From Ochromonadaceae sp. CCMP2298 (lineage: Eukaryota > Sar > Synurophyceae > Ochromonadales > Ochromonadaceae), in NCBI GenBank assembly GCA_026770595.1, contig MU634115.1:1-15491 (forward strand): 15,491 nucleotides of DNA, written 5' to 3'. Under the pieces are notes generated by a model. That model did no database searches, was not told the origin of the DNA, and saw only the letters and a program-made list of their open reading frames with translations. The position numbers and the translations under genes are program-made. Of the stretch, positions 1 to 8,113 are shown one piece after another; positions within the stretch are counted from its first letter, which is position 1; every line of letters starts with the position of its first letter.

Positions 1-85
1 ACCCCATACCCATACCCCATACCCATACCCCATACCCATACCCCATACCCATACCCATACCCCATACCCATACCCCATATCCATG
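1..85. repeat. CCCCATACCCATA minisatellite
   Basis: The window opens inside a tandem array of a 13-bp unit (ACCCCATACCCAT). Five full units and two shortened ones are visible at 1-78, and it decays after base 79 into ATCCATGCCATACC. The array continues beyond the left edge, so its full length is unknown. It is not the TTAGGG/CCCTAA telomere repeat used by most stramenopiles, so I read it as an interstitial or subtelomeric minisatellite. Confidence 0.9.
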
Positions 86-198
86 CCATACCTGCGTCGC
101 TGTAAATTCGCTGTTTCGTTCTTAACACAATTCCTCCCACAATCACACTGCATGCCTCGCTATCTCGCTCTTTCTATCTCACCTTCTCTATAGGAGCC

Positions 199-462
199 AT
201 GACCACACGTGTCGGGCAGACCGCCGCCCCCGCAGCCGCCCCCCAGCGCACCGAGCGCTCCGGCCGCCCCGAGCGCCAGGAGCGCCCCTCCGCGCAGAAC
301 GCGGCCACCCGCGCAATGGATGAGATCGCAGAGCCGCAGCGGTCCTCGCCCATGGTCGCCCCCAAGGCGGGAGGCACCAGAGGGGGCGCGGGCAGGGGGC
401 CGCGAGTGGAGGAGGAGGAGGATGACTTTGGGGATACGGACGTGACCGATCTCCTCGGCTAG
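199..462 (+). CDS. Small hypothetical protein with acidic C-terminus (87 aa)
   Basis: I do not recognise this protein. The ATG at 199 opens 87 codons ending in TAG at 460-462. Residues 1-60 are rich in Ala, Pro, Arg and Gln and look disordered. An RG-rich patch (GGTRGGAGRG, about residues 58-67) is followed by a run of acidic residues and a defined end, FGDTDVTDLLG. That basic-then-acidic layout, ending in a short hydrophobic motif, resembles a small adaptor or chaperone-binding peptide, but no family can be named. A pyrimidine-rich tract ending in AG lies 5 nt before the ATG (192-193), so a 5' intron is possible and the protein could be the last exon of a longer gene. The opposite strand is also open for about 100 codons, so coding status rests mainly on the ATG, the acidic tail and the plausible acceptor. 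Confidence 0.42.
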   Translation: MTTRVGQTAAPAAAPQRTERSGRPERQERPSAQNAATRAMDEIAEPQRSSPMVAPKAGGTRGGAGRGPRVEEEEDDFGDTDVTDLLG

Positions 463-521
463 ACCCTAGACTAGCACCGTCGTTGAACATAATCCCACTA
501 AATTTAATATCAAGCTACCGA

Positions 522-545
522 AACAACACAACACAACACAACCAA
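522..545. repeat. ACAAC pentamer microsatellite
   Basis: About four tandem copies of CAACA sit just downstream of the small reading frame, probably in its 3' untranslated region or the spacer. This is a simple repeat with no further meaning visible. Confidence 0.7.
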
Positions 546-662
546 CGCTGATACTTAGAGTGCGTTCGGTTCGCCACATCAGCCGTATTTTGCTTATTTT
601 TTCCGCACTATTTGCCACACAGCGGATTCGTCCGAACGACAGCAGTTTTTGTGGGTTTGAAA

Positions 663-735
663 ATCCAGCCGACGATGCGCCTATCGCGATTTTCATTAAA
701 ATCGTCGCGATGAACCTGTCTGCCATCGGCTGGAT
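663..735. repeat. Nested foldback hairpin
   Basis: Two nested inverted repeats share one centre. The outer pair is ATCCAGCCGA (663-672) with TCGGCTGGAT (726-735). The inner pair is ATCGCGATTTT (683-693) with AAAATCGTCGCGAT (698-711), which fits apart from a 3-nt bulge and leaves a 4-nt loop. The structure could be the core of a small foldback element or a structured RNA. No target-site duplication or longer arm was found. Confidence 0.6.
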
Positions 736-1195
736 CTAAATGCATCTCAGTCACATTTGACCAGCACCATGGCCGCTTCTGTGCCGAACTATGTGCCCAG
801 TATCGGGCTTCCGCTTTTGGTGCCAGAGGTGAGGGCCAACTGGACGTGTACATGCAGGTAAGGTGTAACTGTGTAAAAAAGTGTGCAGTTTGCGTTTTGC
901 TTTCTTTTAAGAAACTAAGTTACCGAGATACTGCAGATGCCTTAATAATGCAGATGCCTATTAATTGATGCAGCTGCATGTGATGGGCATATGGTTACAA
1001 AAAGAGCCATATTGCTGGTCTGTGGTGTGGTGTGTGACTCTCGGGAGAGCACTGAGGGTGTGCACAATATGGATGTGCACTGTGTTGGTAAGAGTTCCCT
1101 GAAACAACCTGTGCTGTGGGAGAGAGCACAGGCAATGTCGCCGCTGTTGTTTTTTCACCGCTGTTAGTTCACAGGTTGGCTCTGTCACCGTTGGT

Positions 1196-2374
1196 TCACA
1201 GGGGCAGGGGCACGCCGCATACAGAGTACTCAGAGCTGGCCATGTCCACGGCCTGCCTCACTGCTGGGGCGGCTGCTGAGGACTCCGCAGGGGACTCCGC
1301 AGGGAACTCCGCAGGGGACTCCGCAGGGAACTCCGCAGGGGACTCCACAGGGGACTCCAGCTGTTGAGCACTCGCCACGCTGCTCACACTCTTTACTGTT
1401 GGACTCCTGGCCAGCGCCACATTCGTCGCGTCTCGCGCCTCCAGGCGCGGGCTGCGGGACCTCTTGGAGGAGTGGATCTCACTGCCGAAGTCGCTGAGAA
1501 AGTCGTACCCCACGTCGTAGACCAGGGTCTCGCCCACCTGCAGGAAGGACTGGCCACTGATGCCCTCGGCCAGACTGGCGCTGGAGCTGCCGGCCTCCGA
1601 GAGAGTTACGTGGTTTTGCCGGCACTCGGGGCAGTTGAAGGAGGAGAGCTCCGGGAGGTGGGAGCTGCTGAGGCAGTGGTGGATGATCCACTTGCTGACG
1701 CACTCGTTGTGGAAGCAGTGCTGACAGGCCAGGGTGCGCAGCTCGTCTCCGTCCTTATACGGCTCAATACATATGGAGCACATGGGGGGCGCGTAGTCGT
1801 CAGGAGCCTCGTGCGCCTCGTTGGACTCTGGCAGCAGCATCGACTCGGGCAGGTTGGTCTCGACGCTCTTACGAGACCCCGTGAGTGAAGATTTGCTGCA
1901 CGCAGAGGAGGCATAAAAGTGCGTGGGGATCGTGCGCAAAGAACGCAGGAACTGCTGCGTGGGGAACTGCTTGGTCTCGCGGGACACCTGCATCTGCGAC
2001 AGCGCGGGGGGCTTTAGTCCCGCATCGTACAGGATACTCTTCAAGCCGAGTGACTTGGAGGGCTCAGGCGAGTGACGGAACACACCCACGAGCGGGTTGC
2101 TTTTCGAGTCCTCCATCATGACGTATCTGTAGAACCTCGACCGAGCTTGGTCGGTCATATGGGAGTTGATCCCATGGAAAGAGCCAACATAGGGATTGTG
2201 TCGAAGTCCATTCATACTGAGGGGAATTAAAAGAGCATTGAAATTTACAGTTAGAGCAGGGCCCCTCTTACGCGGAAAGAGAAAGACGACAAGCGATTTC
2301 GAAATGGCTTACCGAAAGCTCTGCGTCCGATTCCCCCGTCCTTTCTGTGTCTTGCCCCCTGCCCCATCATCCAT
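1196..2374 (-). CDS. RING-H2 zinc-finger protein, probable E3 ubiquitin ligase (2 exons, 360 aa)
   Basis: Exons are complement(2313..2374) and complement(1196..2216). The second exon alone gives an open frame from an ATG at 2215. However, a strong acceptor (CTAAC, pyrimidine tract, CAG) ends one base before that ATG. An upstream exon starting ATG GAT GAT and ending at a GTAAGC donor joins in frame, adding 21 residues, so I prefer the 2374 start. The RING domain spans residues about 167-219. Its ligands are C167, C170, C185, H187, H190, C193, C216 and C219, giving C-x2-C-x14-C-x-H-x2-H-x2-C-x22-C-x2-C. The order is that of an H2-type RING, with a longer than usual gap before the last pair. RING-H2 domains normally recruit an E2 enzyme to transfer ubiquitin. 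No transmembrane segment is evident; the flanks look disordered. The C-terminus carries ESPAEFPA repeats encoded by a 12-bp DNA repeat. The substrate cannot be guessed. Confidence 0.85.
1281..1360. repeat. 12-bp coding minisatellite in the RING gene
   Basis: Six tandem copies of GACTCCGCAGGG or its AACTCCGCAGGG variant plus a partial copy, read on the minus strand as repeated (E)SPAE/(E)FPAE. The alternating G/A at the first base indicates expansion by 24-bp steps. Copy number is likely to vary between strains. Confidence 0.9.
2217..2312 (-). other. Intron of the RING gene (96 bp)
   Basis: On the minus strand it begins GTAAGC and ends CCCCTCAG, with a CTAAC branch-point candidate about 30 nt before the 3' end and a T-rich tract between. 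Splicing joins exon 1, ending with two codon bases, to the first base of exon 2 and keeps the RING frame. Confidence 0.75.
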
Positions 2375-2933
2375 CGCGAATTGAAACATGCCGGCTGAAG
2401 CGGGAATCTGGATGAAATGGAACTCACAGATGGGGTGGCAGACGGCTTCGTGAAAGTGATCAACCGCGCTCCTTCAACTGCTGAATAATTGAAAGTGCTG
2501 GGGGTTGTCTTTTTTCGCATGTGCGGGATGTTTTTTCGTGTTTTTAGGGGCGGATTCGACTCCCGGTGACAAGGTCGAAAATTTGAACACTGACCGTTTC
2601 GCTGACAAACGCCAGTCTATGCGTTATGACATGTATGTGAAAGGAGGTGGTGAGATGACGGAGGTGGCTGTGGGGGTGGGGTAAGGATGGGAGGATGGGA
2701 GGATGGGAGGATGGGAGGCTGTGTTCACTTTGGTTCACGGCACGTGGGTTTTAAACTTTACAATACGTAATATGCCTGGCATCGGGACGCTAACCAAGAG
2801 GCAATAGACCTACGCACCACATATGTGCTTCTTTTACTCTTTTACATTCGACATAAAAGTGTCTACATGACGATAGGGCCTCAACTATTGTAAAACGAAG
2901 AACGAAGTACTGTGGTGAGGAGACTACCGTCGT
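2375..2933. other. Spacer between the RING gene 5' end and the rsmH 3' end
   Basis: No gene is supported. It should hold the promoter of the minus-strand RING gene near 2375-2500 and the 3' untranslated region of rsmH near 2933. Two matches to the degenerate stramenopile/oomycete-type initiator YCAYTYY occur on the minus strand at 2414-2420 and 2453-2459, but the motif is too degenerate to call. The only clear structure is the G-rich octamer repeat at 2685-2716. Confidence 0.5.
2685..2716. repeat. GGATGGGA octamer repeat, G-rich
   Basis: Four perfect tandem copies of GGATGGGA, inside a wider G-rich strand (about 2643-2720). Four GGG runs spaced by 5 nt make a G-quadruplex possible on the plus strand. 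Confidence 0.85.
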
Positions 2934-4370
2934 CTACTGTTCTTCTGCCTCCCTCCTCTCCCGCTCCATTTTGGCCCTCTGCTTGGCGCCTACTTTGGGC
3001 CCCGATCCTAACCCTTTCCCCCGCGCCTTGGTCAACTTCGCCTGCAGTACGGGGTTCGCGCTGACAAGCGCCCCCTCCTCTGCACCTACCCCTACAGAGC
3101 TGGGCCCACGCCCGTCCCTGCTGGGCAGCACCTGCACCGCCGCACGCAGCTTGGCACTTCTCGCCCTGCGGTTGGCCTCGACCTCCACCTCGCTGGGCAC
3201 GAATGCCCGCCTGCTGACTGACTCCCAGGGCAGAAGAGGGCCACCCAGCACCTCCATCTTCGGGTCGGGGTCGGTCTGGGGACGGCGCCGCCTGGCACGC
3301 GCTGTCCCGCCCTCCGCATCTGCGTCCAGCAGTTGCGACAGCTCCTCCTCATCCAGCTGCTCCGCCAGACCCAGATGAGGGAACTTCGCAGCAATGTCCA
3401 CCTTCGCGCTACTGGCCAGCTCTCTGCCGTCGATTGAACCGCTCCTGAAGAGCTGCTTGACCCTCCTGTCCTCTAGCGAGTGGTAGGACATAACCACGAA
3501 CATTCCCCCGTAGGTCACGATCTCGTGCATAGACTCGAGTGCATCCTCCAACGCCCCGATCTCATCGTTCACCACGATGCGCAGGGCTTGAAAGCAGCGA
3601 GCGAGGGTTTTGGAGCGCTGCTTGTAGGGAGTAATGCGGGAAATGACCGCCTCTAATTGGAAGGTGGTGTGCAGCGGGCGCGCCGCTACGATCTCTCTCG
3701 CCAGCACGCGGGACCTGGTCTCGTCTCCGTAGTTGAACAGCACGTCGGCGATAGCAGTCCCCTCCCACTCGTTGATAATGTCGTGCGCTGAAAAGCCTTT
3801 GGTGGGCGGGGCTTGACCGGCTTGGCCCTTGTTCATGCGCATATCTAAGGGCCCATCCTGTCCAAATGCAAAGCCCCTAGATGCCTCGTTGATCTGGAAA
3901 GATGAGATACCCAAGTCCATCAGCACGCCATCCACCAGCCCGTGTCTATCTGCGGCTAACTTGGAAGACGCCACGGCGCTGCGAATGTGTCTGAAGTTGG
4001 TCTGGATCAGCTCGCACTGCCCGGAAGCGATGTAACTGCTGAGCACTCCGCTGGCGCGTGCAATGGCGTCCGGGTCTTGGTCTAAGCCGATCACACTTCC
4101 GCCCCTTTCTAGTATCGCCTTGGTGTGCCCACCACCTCCGAGTGTGCAGTCCACATAAACGCCGCCCTCTTTGATCTTCAGCAGGTCGCAGCACTCGTCC
4201 CGCATGACTGGGACATGGTACCAGTAGTCGTCACTCTCCTCTCTAGTAGAGCAAGCCAGTGTTCGCTTCGCAGCATGAAACAAGTGTGAGGTAGTCACTT
4301 TGAGGCCGAGGCCTGCACGGCTGAGCAGCATGACGAGACTCAGAAAGGGCAGCAGTTGTCGTCTCCTCAT
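2934..4370 (-). CDS. rsmH: RsmH/MraW-type 16S rRNA (cytosine-N4) methyltransferase, probably plastid-targeted (478 aa)
   Basis: Bacterial RsmH uses S-adenosylmethionine to methylate N4 of cytosine 1402 in the decoding centre of small-subunit rRNA; a eukaryotic copy is expected to act on organelle ribosomes. Family landmarks in order: HVPVM (about residue 52), the SAM-binding DCTLGGGGHT (74-83) and GLDQDPDA (95-102), DLGISS (152-157), FAFGQDGPLDMRM (167-179), FNYGDE (212-217), RCFQALRI (258-265), VMSYHSLEDR (293-302), and NRRARSAKLRAA (400-411). The ATG at 4370 starts MRRRQLLPFLSLVMLL, a signal-peptide-like stretch followed by a basic, hydroxylated segment; this fits the bipartite presequence of secondary plastids. 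The frame stays open further upstream but without another ATG. The protein exceeds the roughly 310 residues of bacterial RsmH because of the presequence, a linker rich in acidic and Arg residues before the C-terminal motif, and a charged tail of about 65 residues. No intron is visible. Confidence 0.93.
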   Translation of the reverse strand: MRRRQLLPFLSLVMLLSRAGLGLKVTTSHLFHAAKRTLACSTREESDDYWYHVPVMRDECCDLLKIKEGGVYVDCTLGGGGHTKAILERGGSVIGLDQDPDAIARASGVLSSYIASGQCELIQTNFRHIRSAVASSKLAADRHGLVDGVLMDLGISSFQINEASRGFAFGQDGPLDMRMNKGQAGQAPPTKGFSAHDIINEWEGTAIADVLFNYGDETRSRVLAREIVAARPLHTTFQLEAVISRITPYKQRSKTLARCFQALRIVVNDEIGALEDALESMHEIVTYGGMFVVMSYHSLEDRRVKQLFRSGSIDGRELASSAKVDIAAKFPHLGLAEQLDEEELSQLLDADAEGGTARARRRRPQTDPDPKMEVLGGPLLPWESVSRRAFVPSEVEVEANRRARSAKLRAAVQVLPSRDGRGPSSVGVGAEEGALVSANPVLQAKLTKARGKGLGSGPKVGAKQRAKMERERREAEEQ

Positions 4371-4569
4371 GCTCCTCCTCTCCTCTTCTCCACTGAGCCC
4401 TGCAATACAGCAAGTCGAACACTTCCGAACCTTCCGAGCTAAGCAATGCACCCAAACACAAGGACGGACAGGCTGTCCTCCTCCTCTTGAGCCACTTCCA
4501 ATGGAGTGGTTGCGGACTGCAAAGTGGGGCAAAAAGTCGCAACAAAAAAATAAGTCGCGAACATTTCTT

Positions 4570-4625
4570 CAGTGAGAAACGGCCCAATTAGCGCCAACCT
4601 GAATTCTAGGTAACTTATTGATCAA
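4570..4625 (+). repeat. Left terminal inverted repeat
   Basis: Left arm of the 573-bp element, starting CAGTGAGAAACGG. It pairs with 5094-5142; differences from the right arm are short indels near the tip and between the two conserved blocks. Confidence 0.85.
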
Positions 4626-4821
4626 AATCACATATGAAGACGTCTGCTCGGCAGCTGCGGCCAATTGGGAGGTTATTCGGTGGCTGCTGCAGCAAGAGCC
4701 GCCCTGCCCCATCAGCTTTTACACTCTTCGGGACGCCGTTGACCACTTTGGTACCGCAATAGTGCAGGAGTGGGTAGAGATGGAGCGTGTGCCCTATTCA
4801 AGAACCAGGGTAGATGCATAG
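4618..4821 (+). pseudogene. Ankyrin-repeat-like fragment carried inside the element
   Basis: Sixty-seven sense codons run from just inside the left inverted repeat to TAG at 4819-4821, with no ATG at the front (the first usable ATG is near the end). The translation contains VCSAAAANWEVIRWLLQQ, then a second helix-pair-like stretch (LRDAVDHFGTAIVQEWV). This looks like the degenerate ankyrin-type repeats (AAxxGHLEVLxWL) that are abundant in protist genomes. I read it as a host gene fragment captured by the element, or the relic of an exon whose start was lost. It could be spliced to an upstream exon outside the element, but no acceptor is obvious. Confidence 0.45.
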
Positions 4822-5093
4822 CGGTCGCACCCATTCATTTAACAGGGTTTAAAGCACAAGTGTCGCTCTCTCTTATACGAATTTATAACAGTGTTTTAGT
4901 ACTGTAACTTAGGTATTACACATTATAATAATTATTTTATTACACATATATATTAGTACTGTAATGCGCGTTGTTTACGACGAGCACTTTGTACAATGTG
5001 ACATTTGTTGTTGATGTACATTGATGTGCAATACCTATATTAAAGCACTACAACATTGTTATAAATGCGTATGACCTTGATGCAGGTGAAATA

Positions 5094-5142
5094 TTGATCA
5101 ATAACTGGAATTCAGGTTGGCGCTAATTGCGCCATTTCACTG
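5094..5142 (-). repeat. Right terminal inverted repeat
   Basis: Right arm of the 573-bp element; read on the minus strand it starts CAGTGAAATGGCGC and continues through the same 20-base core as the left arm. Confidence 0.85.
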
Positions 5143-5393
5143 TTTCACAGAGTCAAACTTTCTTTCCTGAGTCAGGAAAGGAGAAAACCCCTCCGCAGAG
5201 GTGGGAACCAGTCTGAAAAACATCCTTCTATCCTCGGTCACATCTCCATCTCTAAGGTTCCTAGGCACTGCCACCGAGCGCGTCAATCTTGCCCTGTCAA
5301 AGTCTCCGTAGGTGTCTCTGCAGCCCCCTGCACCTGCTGAAGTGGCGAGCAGAAAGAGCCGACGAGGGTCTACTATACTTAGCTGACATCTTT

Positions 5394-5400
5394 TCATTCT
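5394..5400 (+). promoter_or_regulatory. Possible initiator, or pyrimidine tract of a 5' acceptor, for gene A
   Basis: TCATTCT fits the YCAYTYY initiator described for stramenopile (oomycete) promoters and lies 12 nt upstream of the ATG at 5412. The same bases form the pyrimidine tract of a good 3' splice site (CTGAC at 5383-5387, AG at 5406-5407). The sequence cannot separate the two readings. Confidence 0.25.
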
Positions 5401-5411
5401 TACTCAGCAGC

Positions 5412-7380
5412 ATGGGGCATTTCTTCTTTGTTCTTGTGTCAATACTAGCGTTTACAATACATGAATGGGACAGTCTTTCAGTCAGTGGGGCGACGCTGGC
5501 GAGCTTTCCGTCCACCGAGAGCGCACCAGACACGAGCATTGCTCTGCTAGCCAACATAACGAGTAACAGCACTTCAACTAATGGAACTGAGGACAGCCAA
5601 GCACCGAGCCTGATTCCCTCCGCGGCTCCCACTCCCCTACCAACCAATGCCACATTGCCTACCAATGGTACCAGTGAAGCTGACACAGCGGAGCCCACAT
5701 TCATGCCCACTTTCTCTCCCACTACCAACGACACTATACCCTCAGCACTGCCAACGGAGCAGCCTTCCAGCCCCACCAGCGAGCCCACCAGCACGCCAAC
5801 CACTGAACCCAACGCTCAATCCACCGATGAACCCACCGCCCAGCCCACCGCCCAGCCCTCCAGTGCACCCTCCAGCCTACCCTCGGCGCAGCCCACCGCA
5901 GAACCCACTAGCAGCCCCACCTCACGGCCGAGCTCCAGACCATCCAGCCTACCCACAAGCATGCCCTCGCCAGGCGGATCTGCGGGCTTGAAGTGGTGGT
6001 ACGTTGTGTCCGCCGAGGCCACGCTGGACATGGATGGTTCGGCGCACTCTCAGAGCAAAATAGAGCAAGCGCTCGTGTACTCGTTCACCTTCGTGCTCAC
6101 AGAGAAGCTGGGCGAGACCAAGCGCTCAGCAGTGACGGTGGCGGCAACGCCAATGGATCGCAGGAGGCTAAGAGAAGTAGTTGATACACCCTCAAAACTC
6201 TCCAGTCACACACCCACACCTACTTACACCATACTTTCTGGCCTTGGTCGCCTTCCGGTTGTCGATATGAGCCCTGTAGCCTCTGCCTCTGCGATAACGA
6301 CGACAGCGACAGAGACAGAAACAGCGAAGTACCAGTACAGGATGCAGGCGTGGTGCGGGGACCACGAGACGCTCTCTGCTGTGCACGACGCTATGCTCAA
6401 CGCCGCCCGAGTGCCGCAAAGTGTTATCGAGTAAGTATGCTTTTCGCATGAATAGCCCTTGCCCGGCTCCTGTTCTTACCACTCCCTCTCCCCCCCTCCC
6501 CCGGCATCCAACCCCCGTCCCTCCTCCGACCCCCAACCCCTCACTTTACCCTTAACACTCACTGTACACCGTACCTCCAGGCCTTTGCACGAGCAGGGCA
6601 TCTACGAAGCAGCCAACCTCACCATCAGCTCCATCAGCGTTGCCACCTCTACCTCCCCCCCGCCCTTCGACGCCAACAGCAGCCCCCTCTCGCCCGTGCG
6701 GATCACCTACATAATCCTTGGCACTTTGCTGCTCTTCTCCCTGGGCCTGTTCCTGATAGCCAATTTGAAGAACTTCCACCACTGCGGACGCATCTGCACG
6801 TCGGAGTTCAAGATTTACTGCGAAGACACGGCGCGCAGGTATGTTTCTGTATAGGTGTAGAAGTTTATTGGTTAATCCACATATTCTTGTGTACTTGCAC
6901 TCATCTGTACATTTTCACCTCCACCTCCACCACAGCGTGTACCACACCCTGGCTGACGCGTCACTCATGTGTCTGCGACGCATGGGCGTGGTCAGCAGCG
7001 AGCTTCGCAGCTACTACGGATCAGGCTTCGATCTCTCCACCCAAGACGAAGAGGCGGATTTCTACGGGGAAAACGGGAATCTCCCCTCAGACAACCTGAA
7101 CATCCACTACAACCGCAACCAGCGCTCCAAGTACTTGGAAGACGATGATGAGGAGAAGGACAAGCAGGCAGGCACCATTGCCAGACCCCCTAGGACATTC
7201 GGCCGTCCCGCGCGGAGCTCTGTGGAGATGGGTACCTTCGCCAATGCCCCCAGCAACAGCAGCGCCAACACGCCTAGGGAGGGTAGGGAGGGTGGAGAGG
7301 GGAGGGGGGGGGAGGAGACGCTGAACCCGCTGTCTCCCGGTGCGGCACGGGGCTCTTCAGATGACATGATGATGATCTGA
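5412..7380 (+). CDS. PT/PS-stalk single-pass membrane protein A (3 exons, 573 aa)
   Basis: Exons are 5412..6430, 6581..6838 and 6936..7380; both introns are phase 2 with consensus ends. No named family is recognised, but the architecture is clear. A signal peptide (MGHFFFVLVSILAF) is followed by a Ser/Thr/Asn-rich region with NxS/T glycosylation sites. A Pro-Ser/Thr stalk of xPTxxPSxxP units covers about residues 94-188. An ectodomain of about 190 residues has alternating strand- and helix-like segments and an RRRLR motif at 250-254. A transmembrane helix (residues 381-402, ITYIILGTLLLFSLGLFLIA) leads to a juxtamembrane stretch with three Cys. The acidic, Gly/Pro/Ser-rich cytoplasmic tail ends DDMMMI. 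Type I topology is expected: stalk outside, tail inside. Such stalks are typical of heterokont surface proteins; adhesion or receptor roles are inference. The start was chosen at the ATG giving the signal peptide. The gene is divergent from rsmH and convergent with the ATPase gene. Confidence 0.82.
6431..6580 (+). other. Intron 1 of gene A (150 bp)
   Basis: Starts GTAAGTATGC and ends GTACCTCCAG, with TTAAC as a branch-point candidate about 25 nt before the end and a C-rich middle. Removal joins VIE to PLHEQG in frame across a phase-2 junction. Confidence 0.85.
6839..6935 (+). other. Intron 2 of gene A (97 bp)
   Basis: Starts GTATGTTTCT and ends CACCACAG; in-frame stops inside it show it must be removed. 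Splicing gives a Ser codon across the junction and continues the cytoplasmic tail. Confidence 0.85.
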
Positions 7381-8113
7381 TGAATTTGATAAAAAGGGCC
7401 AGCAGCGTTGTCAATCAACCGACGTGCACATGTCAACCCCAGTAGCGAATGACATGCATGACACAAACATATACACGCTATCCATTTTGTTCATAGCATA
7501 TATAGCATGTATCATGTAGCATATAGCATAGCAATGCTGTATTACCTGTATAGTTCCAGTTATGAGTCCGCTGTTTGAGTAACAGGTGCGTGGTTTTCGT
7601 ACTGTACACTGTTTCACTTCTGTCCTACAATAATAATCCCATTTTTGACTATCCCACTTTTGATTATTAACGGCGGTTTGCAAGCATCACATTACTATTT
7701 GAAAGTTGTCTTAGAAGTCGATTATCATATCATCAACGGCACGATAGTCACTTCTTAGGTGCTCCGTACGTATTTATCGTCATTCTCCCATTAAAAAACG
7801 GGTGGCGTGGTTTTGTTGCCGATTATATAATTCACAAAACAGTCCGGCTGTGACTGGGAAGGTCCCGTCGCCAGTTCTGCCCTTTTTTGGCGTAAAAACG
7901 TTGCCACCTCTGTTTCTGTTTGCACATCGTGAAGTTATCTCCACCTATCAAGAACGCTGATATAAAAAACAATTGTTACAACCTTATGTTTTTAATGCGT
8001 TATGTACAATTAATGTCAAATTCTGCTGTAGTTCGAAGGGTTGCCTGGAGGCTGTGTTGCACATTGCGCGGTGCATCAGCACACAGCACACAGAACATAG
8101 CGCCCTGTTGAAC
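7381..8113. other. Convergent intergenic region, no gene seen
   Basis: This lies between the stops of gene A (plus) and the ATPase gene (minus), so it should hold two 3' untranslated regions. It is AT-rich with short degenerate repeats (TAGCATA runs at about 7493-7535; CCCA(T/C)TTTTGA(C/T)TAT twice at 7637-7667) and small imperfect hairpins. Frames of up to about 120 codons occur but lack coding character. No RNA gene was recognised. Confidence 0.6.

Larger units (their letters stand above)
463..1195. other. Spacer between the small gene and the RING gene
   Basis: No well-supported gene lies here. Reading frames of up to 86 codons occur on the minus strand, but they overlap each other and lack recognisable domains. 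The stretch contains the pentamer microsatellite, the foldback hairpin at 663-735, a doubled TGCAGATGCCT at about 935-958, and a weak candidate exon at 769-857 that ends in a good donor site. Its 3' end should contain the 3' untranslated region of the minus-strand RING gene. Confidence 0.55.
4570..5142. mobile_element. 573-bp non-autonomous DNA-transposon-like element with terminal inverted repeats
   Basis: The ends are inverted copies of one another. Both begin CAGTGA, then match over 26 bp with one mismatch (4581-4606 and 5108-5133; shared core AATTAGCGCCAACCTGAATT). They match again over TTATTGATCAA (4615-4625 with 5094-5104). The left two-thirds is GC-balanced and carries an ankyrin-like reading frame; the right third is AT-rich. 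No transposase is encoded, so it would need one in trans. A target-site duplication could not be settled: flanking bases (TTTCTT left, TTTCAC right) agree only weakly. CAGTG ends recall hAT-type elements, but I would not assign a superfamily. It lies between the divergent rsmH and membrane-protein A genes. Confidence 0.8.

Noticed and set aside
466-853. Overlapping minus-strand frames of 86 and 81 codons.
   Set aside because: They overlap each other and the foldback hairpin, and show no domain, splice support or coding-like composition.
1364-1888. A 174-codon plus-strand frame opposite the RING gene.
   Set aside because: It is the shadow of a gene with a complete set of zinc ligands on the other strand.
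2300-2340. tRNA-like boxes (TGGCTTACC and GTCCGATTCC) near the RING first exon.
   Set aside because: The boxes are about 20 nt apart, the B-box is imperfect and no acceptor stem forms. The bases are explained by the exon and its donor site.
4371-4532. N-terminal extension of RsmH by 54 codons.
   Set aside because: The extension would start from TTG and has no homology-like content. The ATG at 4370 gives a signal-type presequence.
5137-5397. An 86-codon minus-strand frame upstream of gene A that ends two codons inside the right end of the 573-bp element.
   Set aside because: It overlaps the gene A leader, matches no known domain, and its stop is supplied by the element. It could be a relic cut off by the insertion, but the other side of the element shows no continuation.
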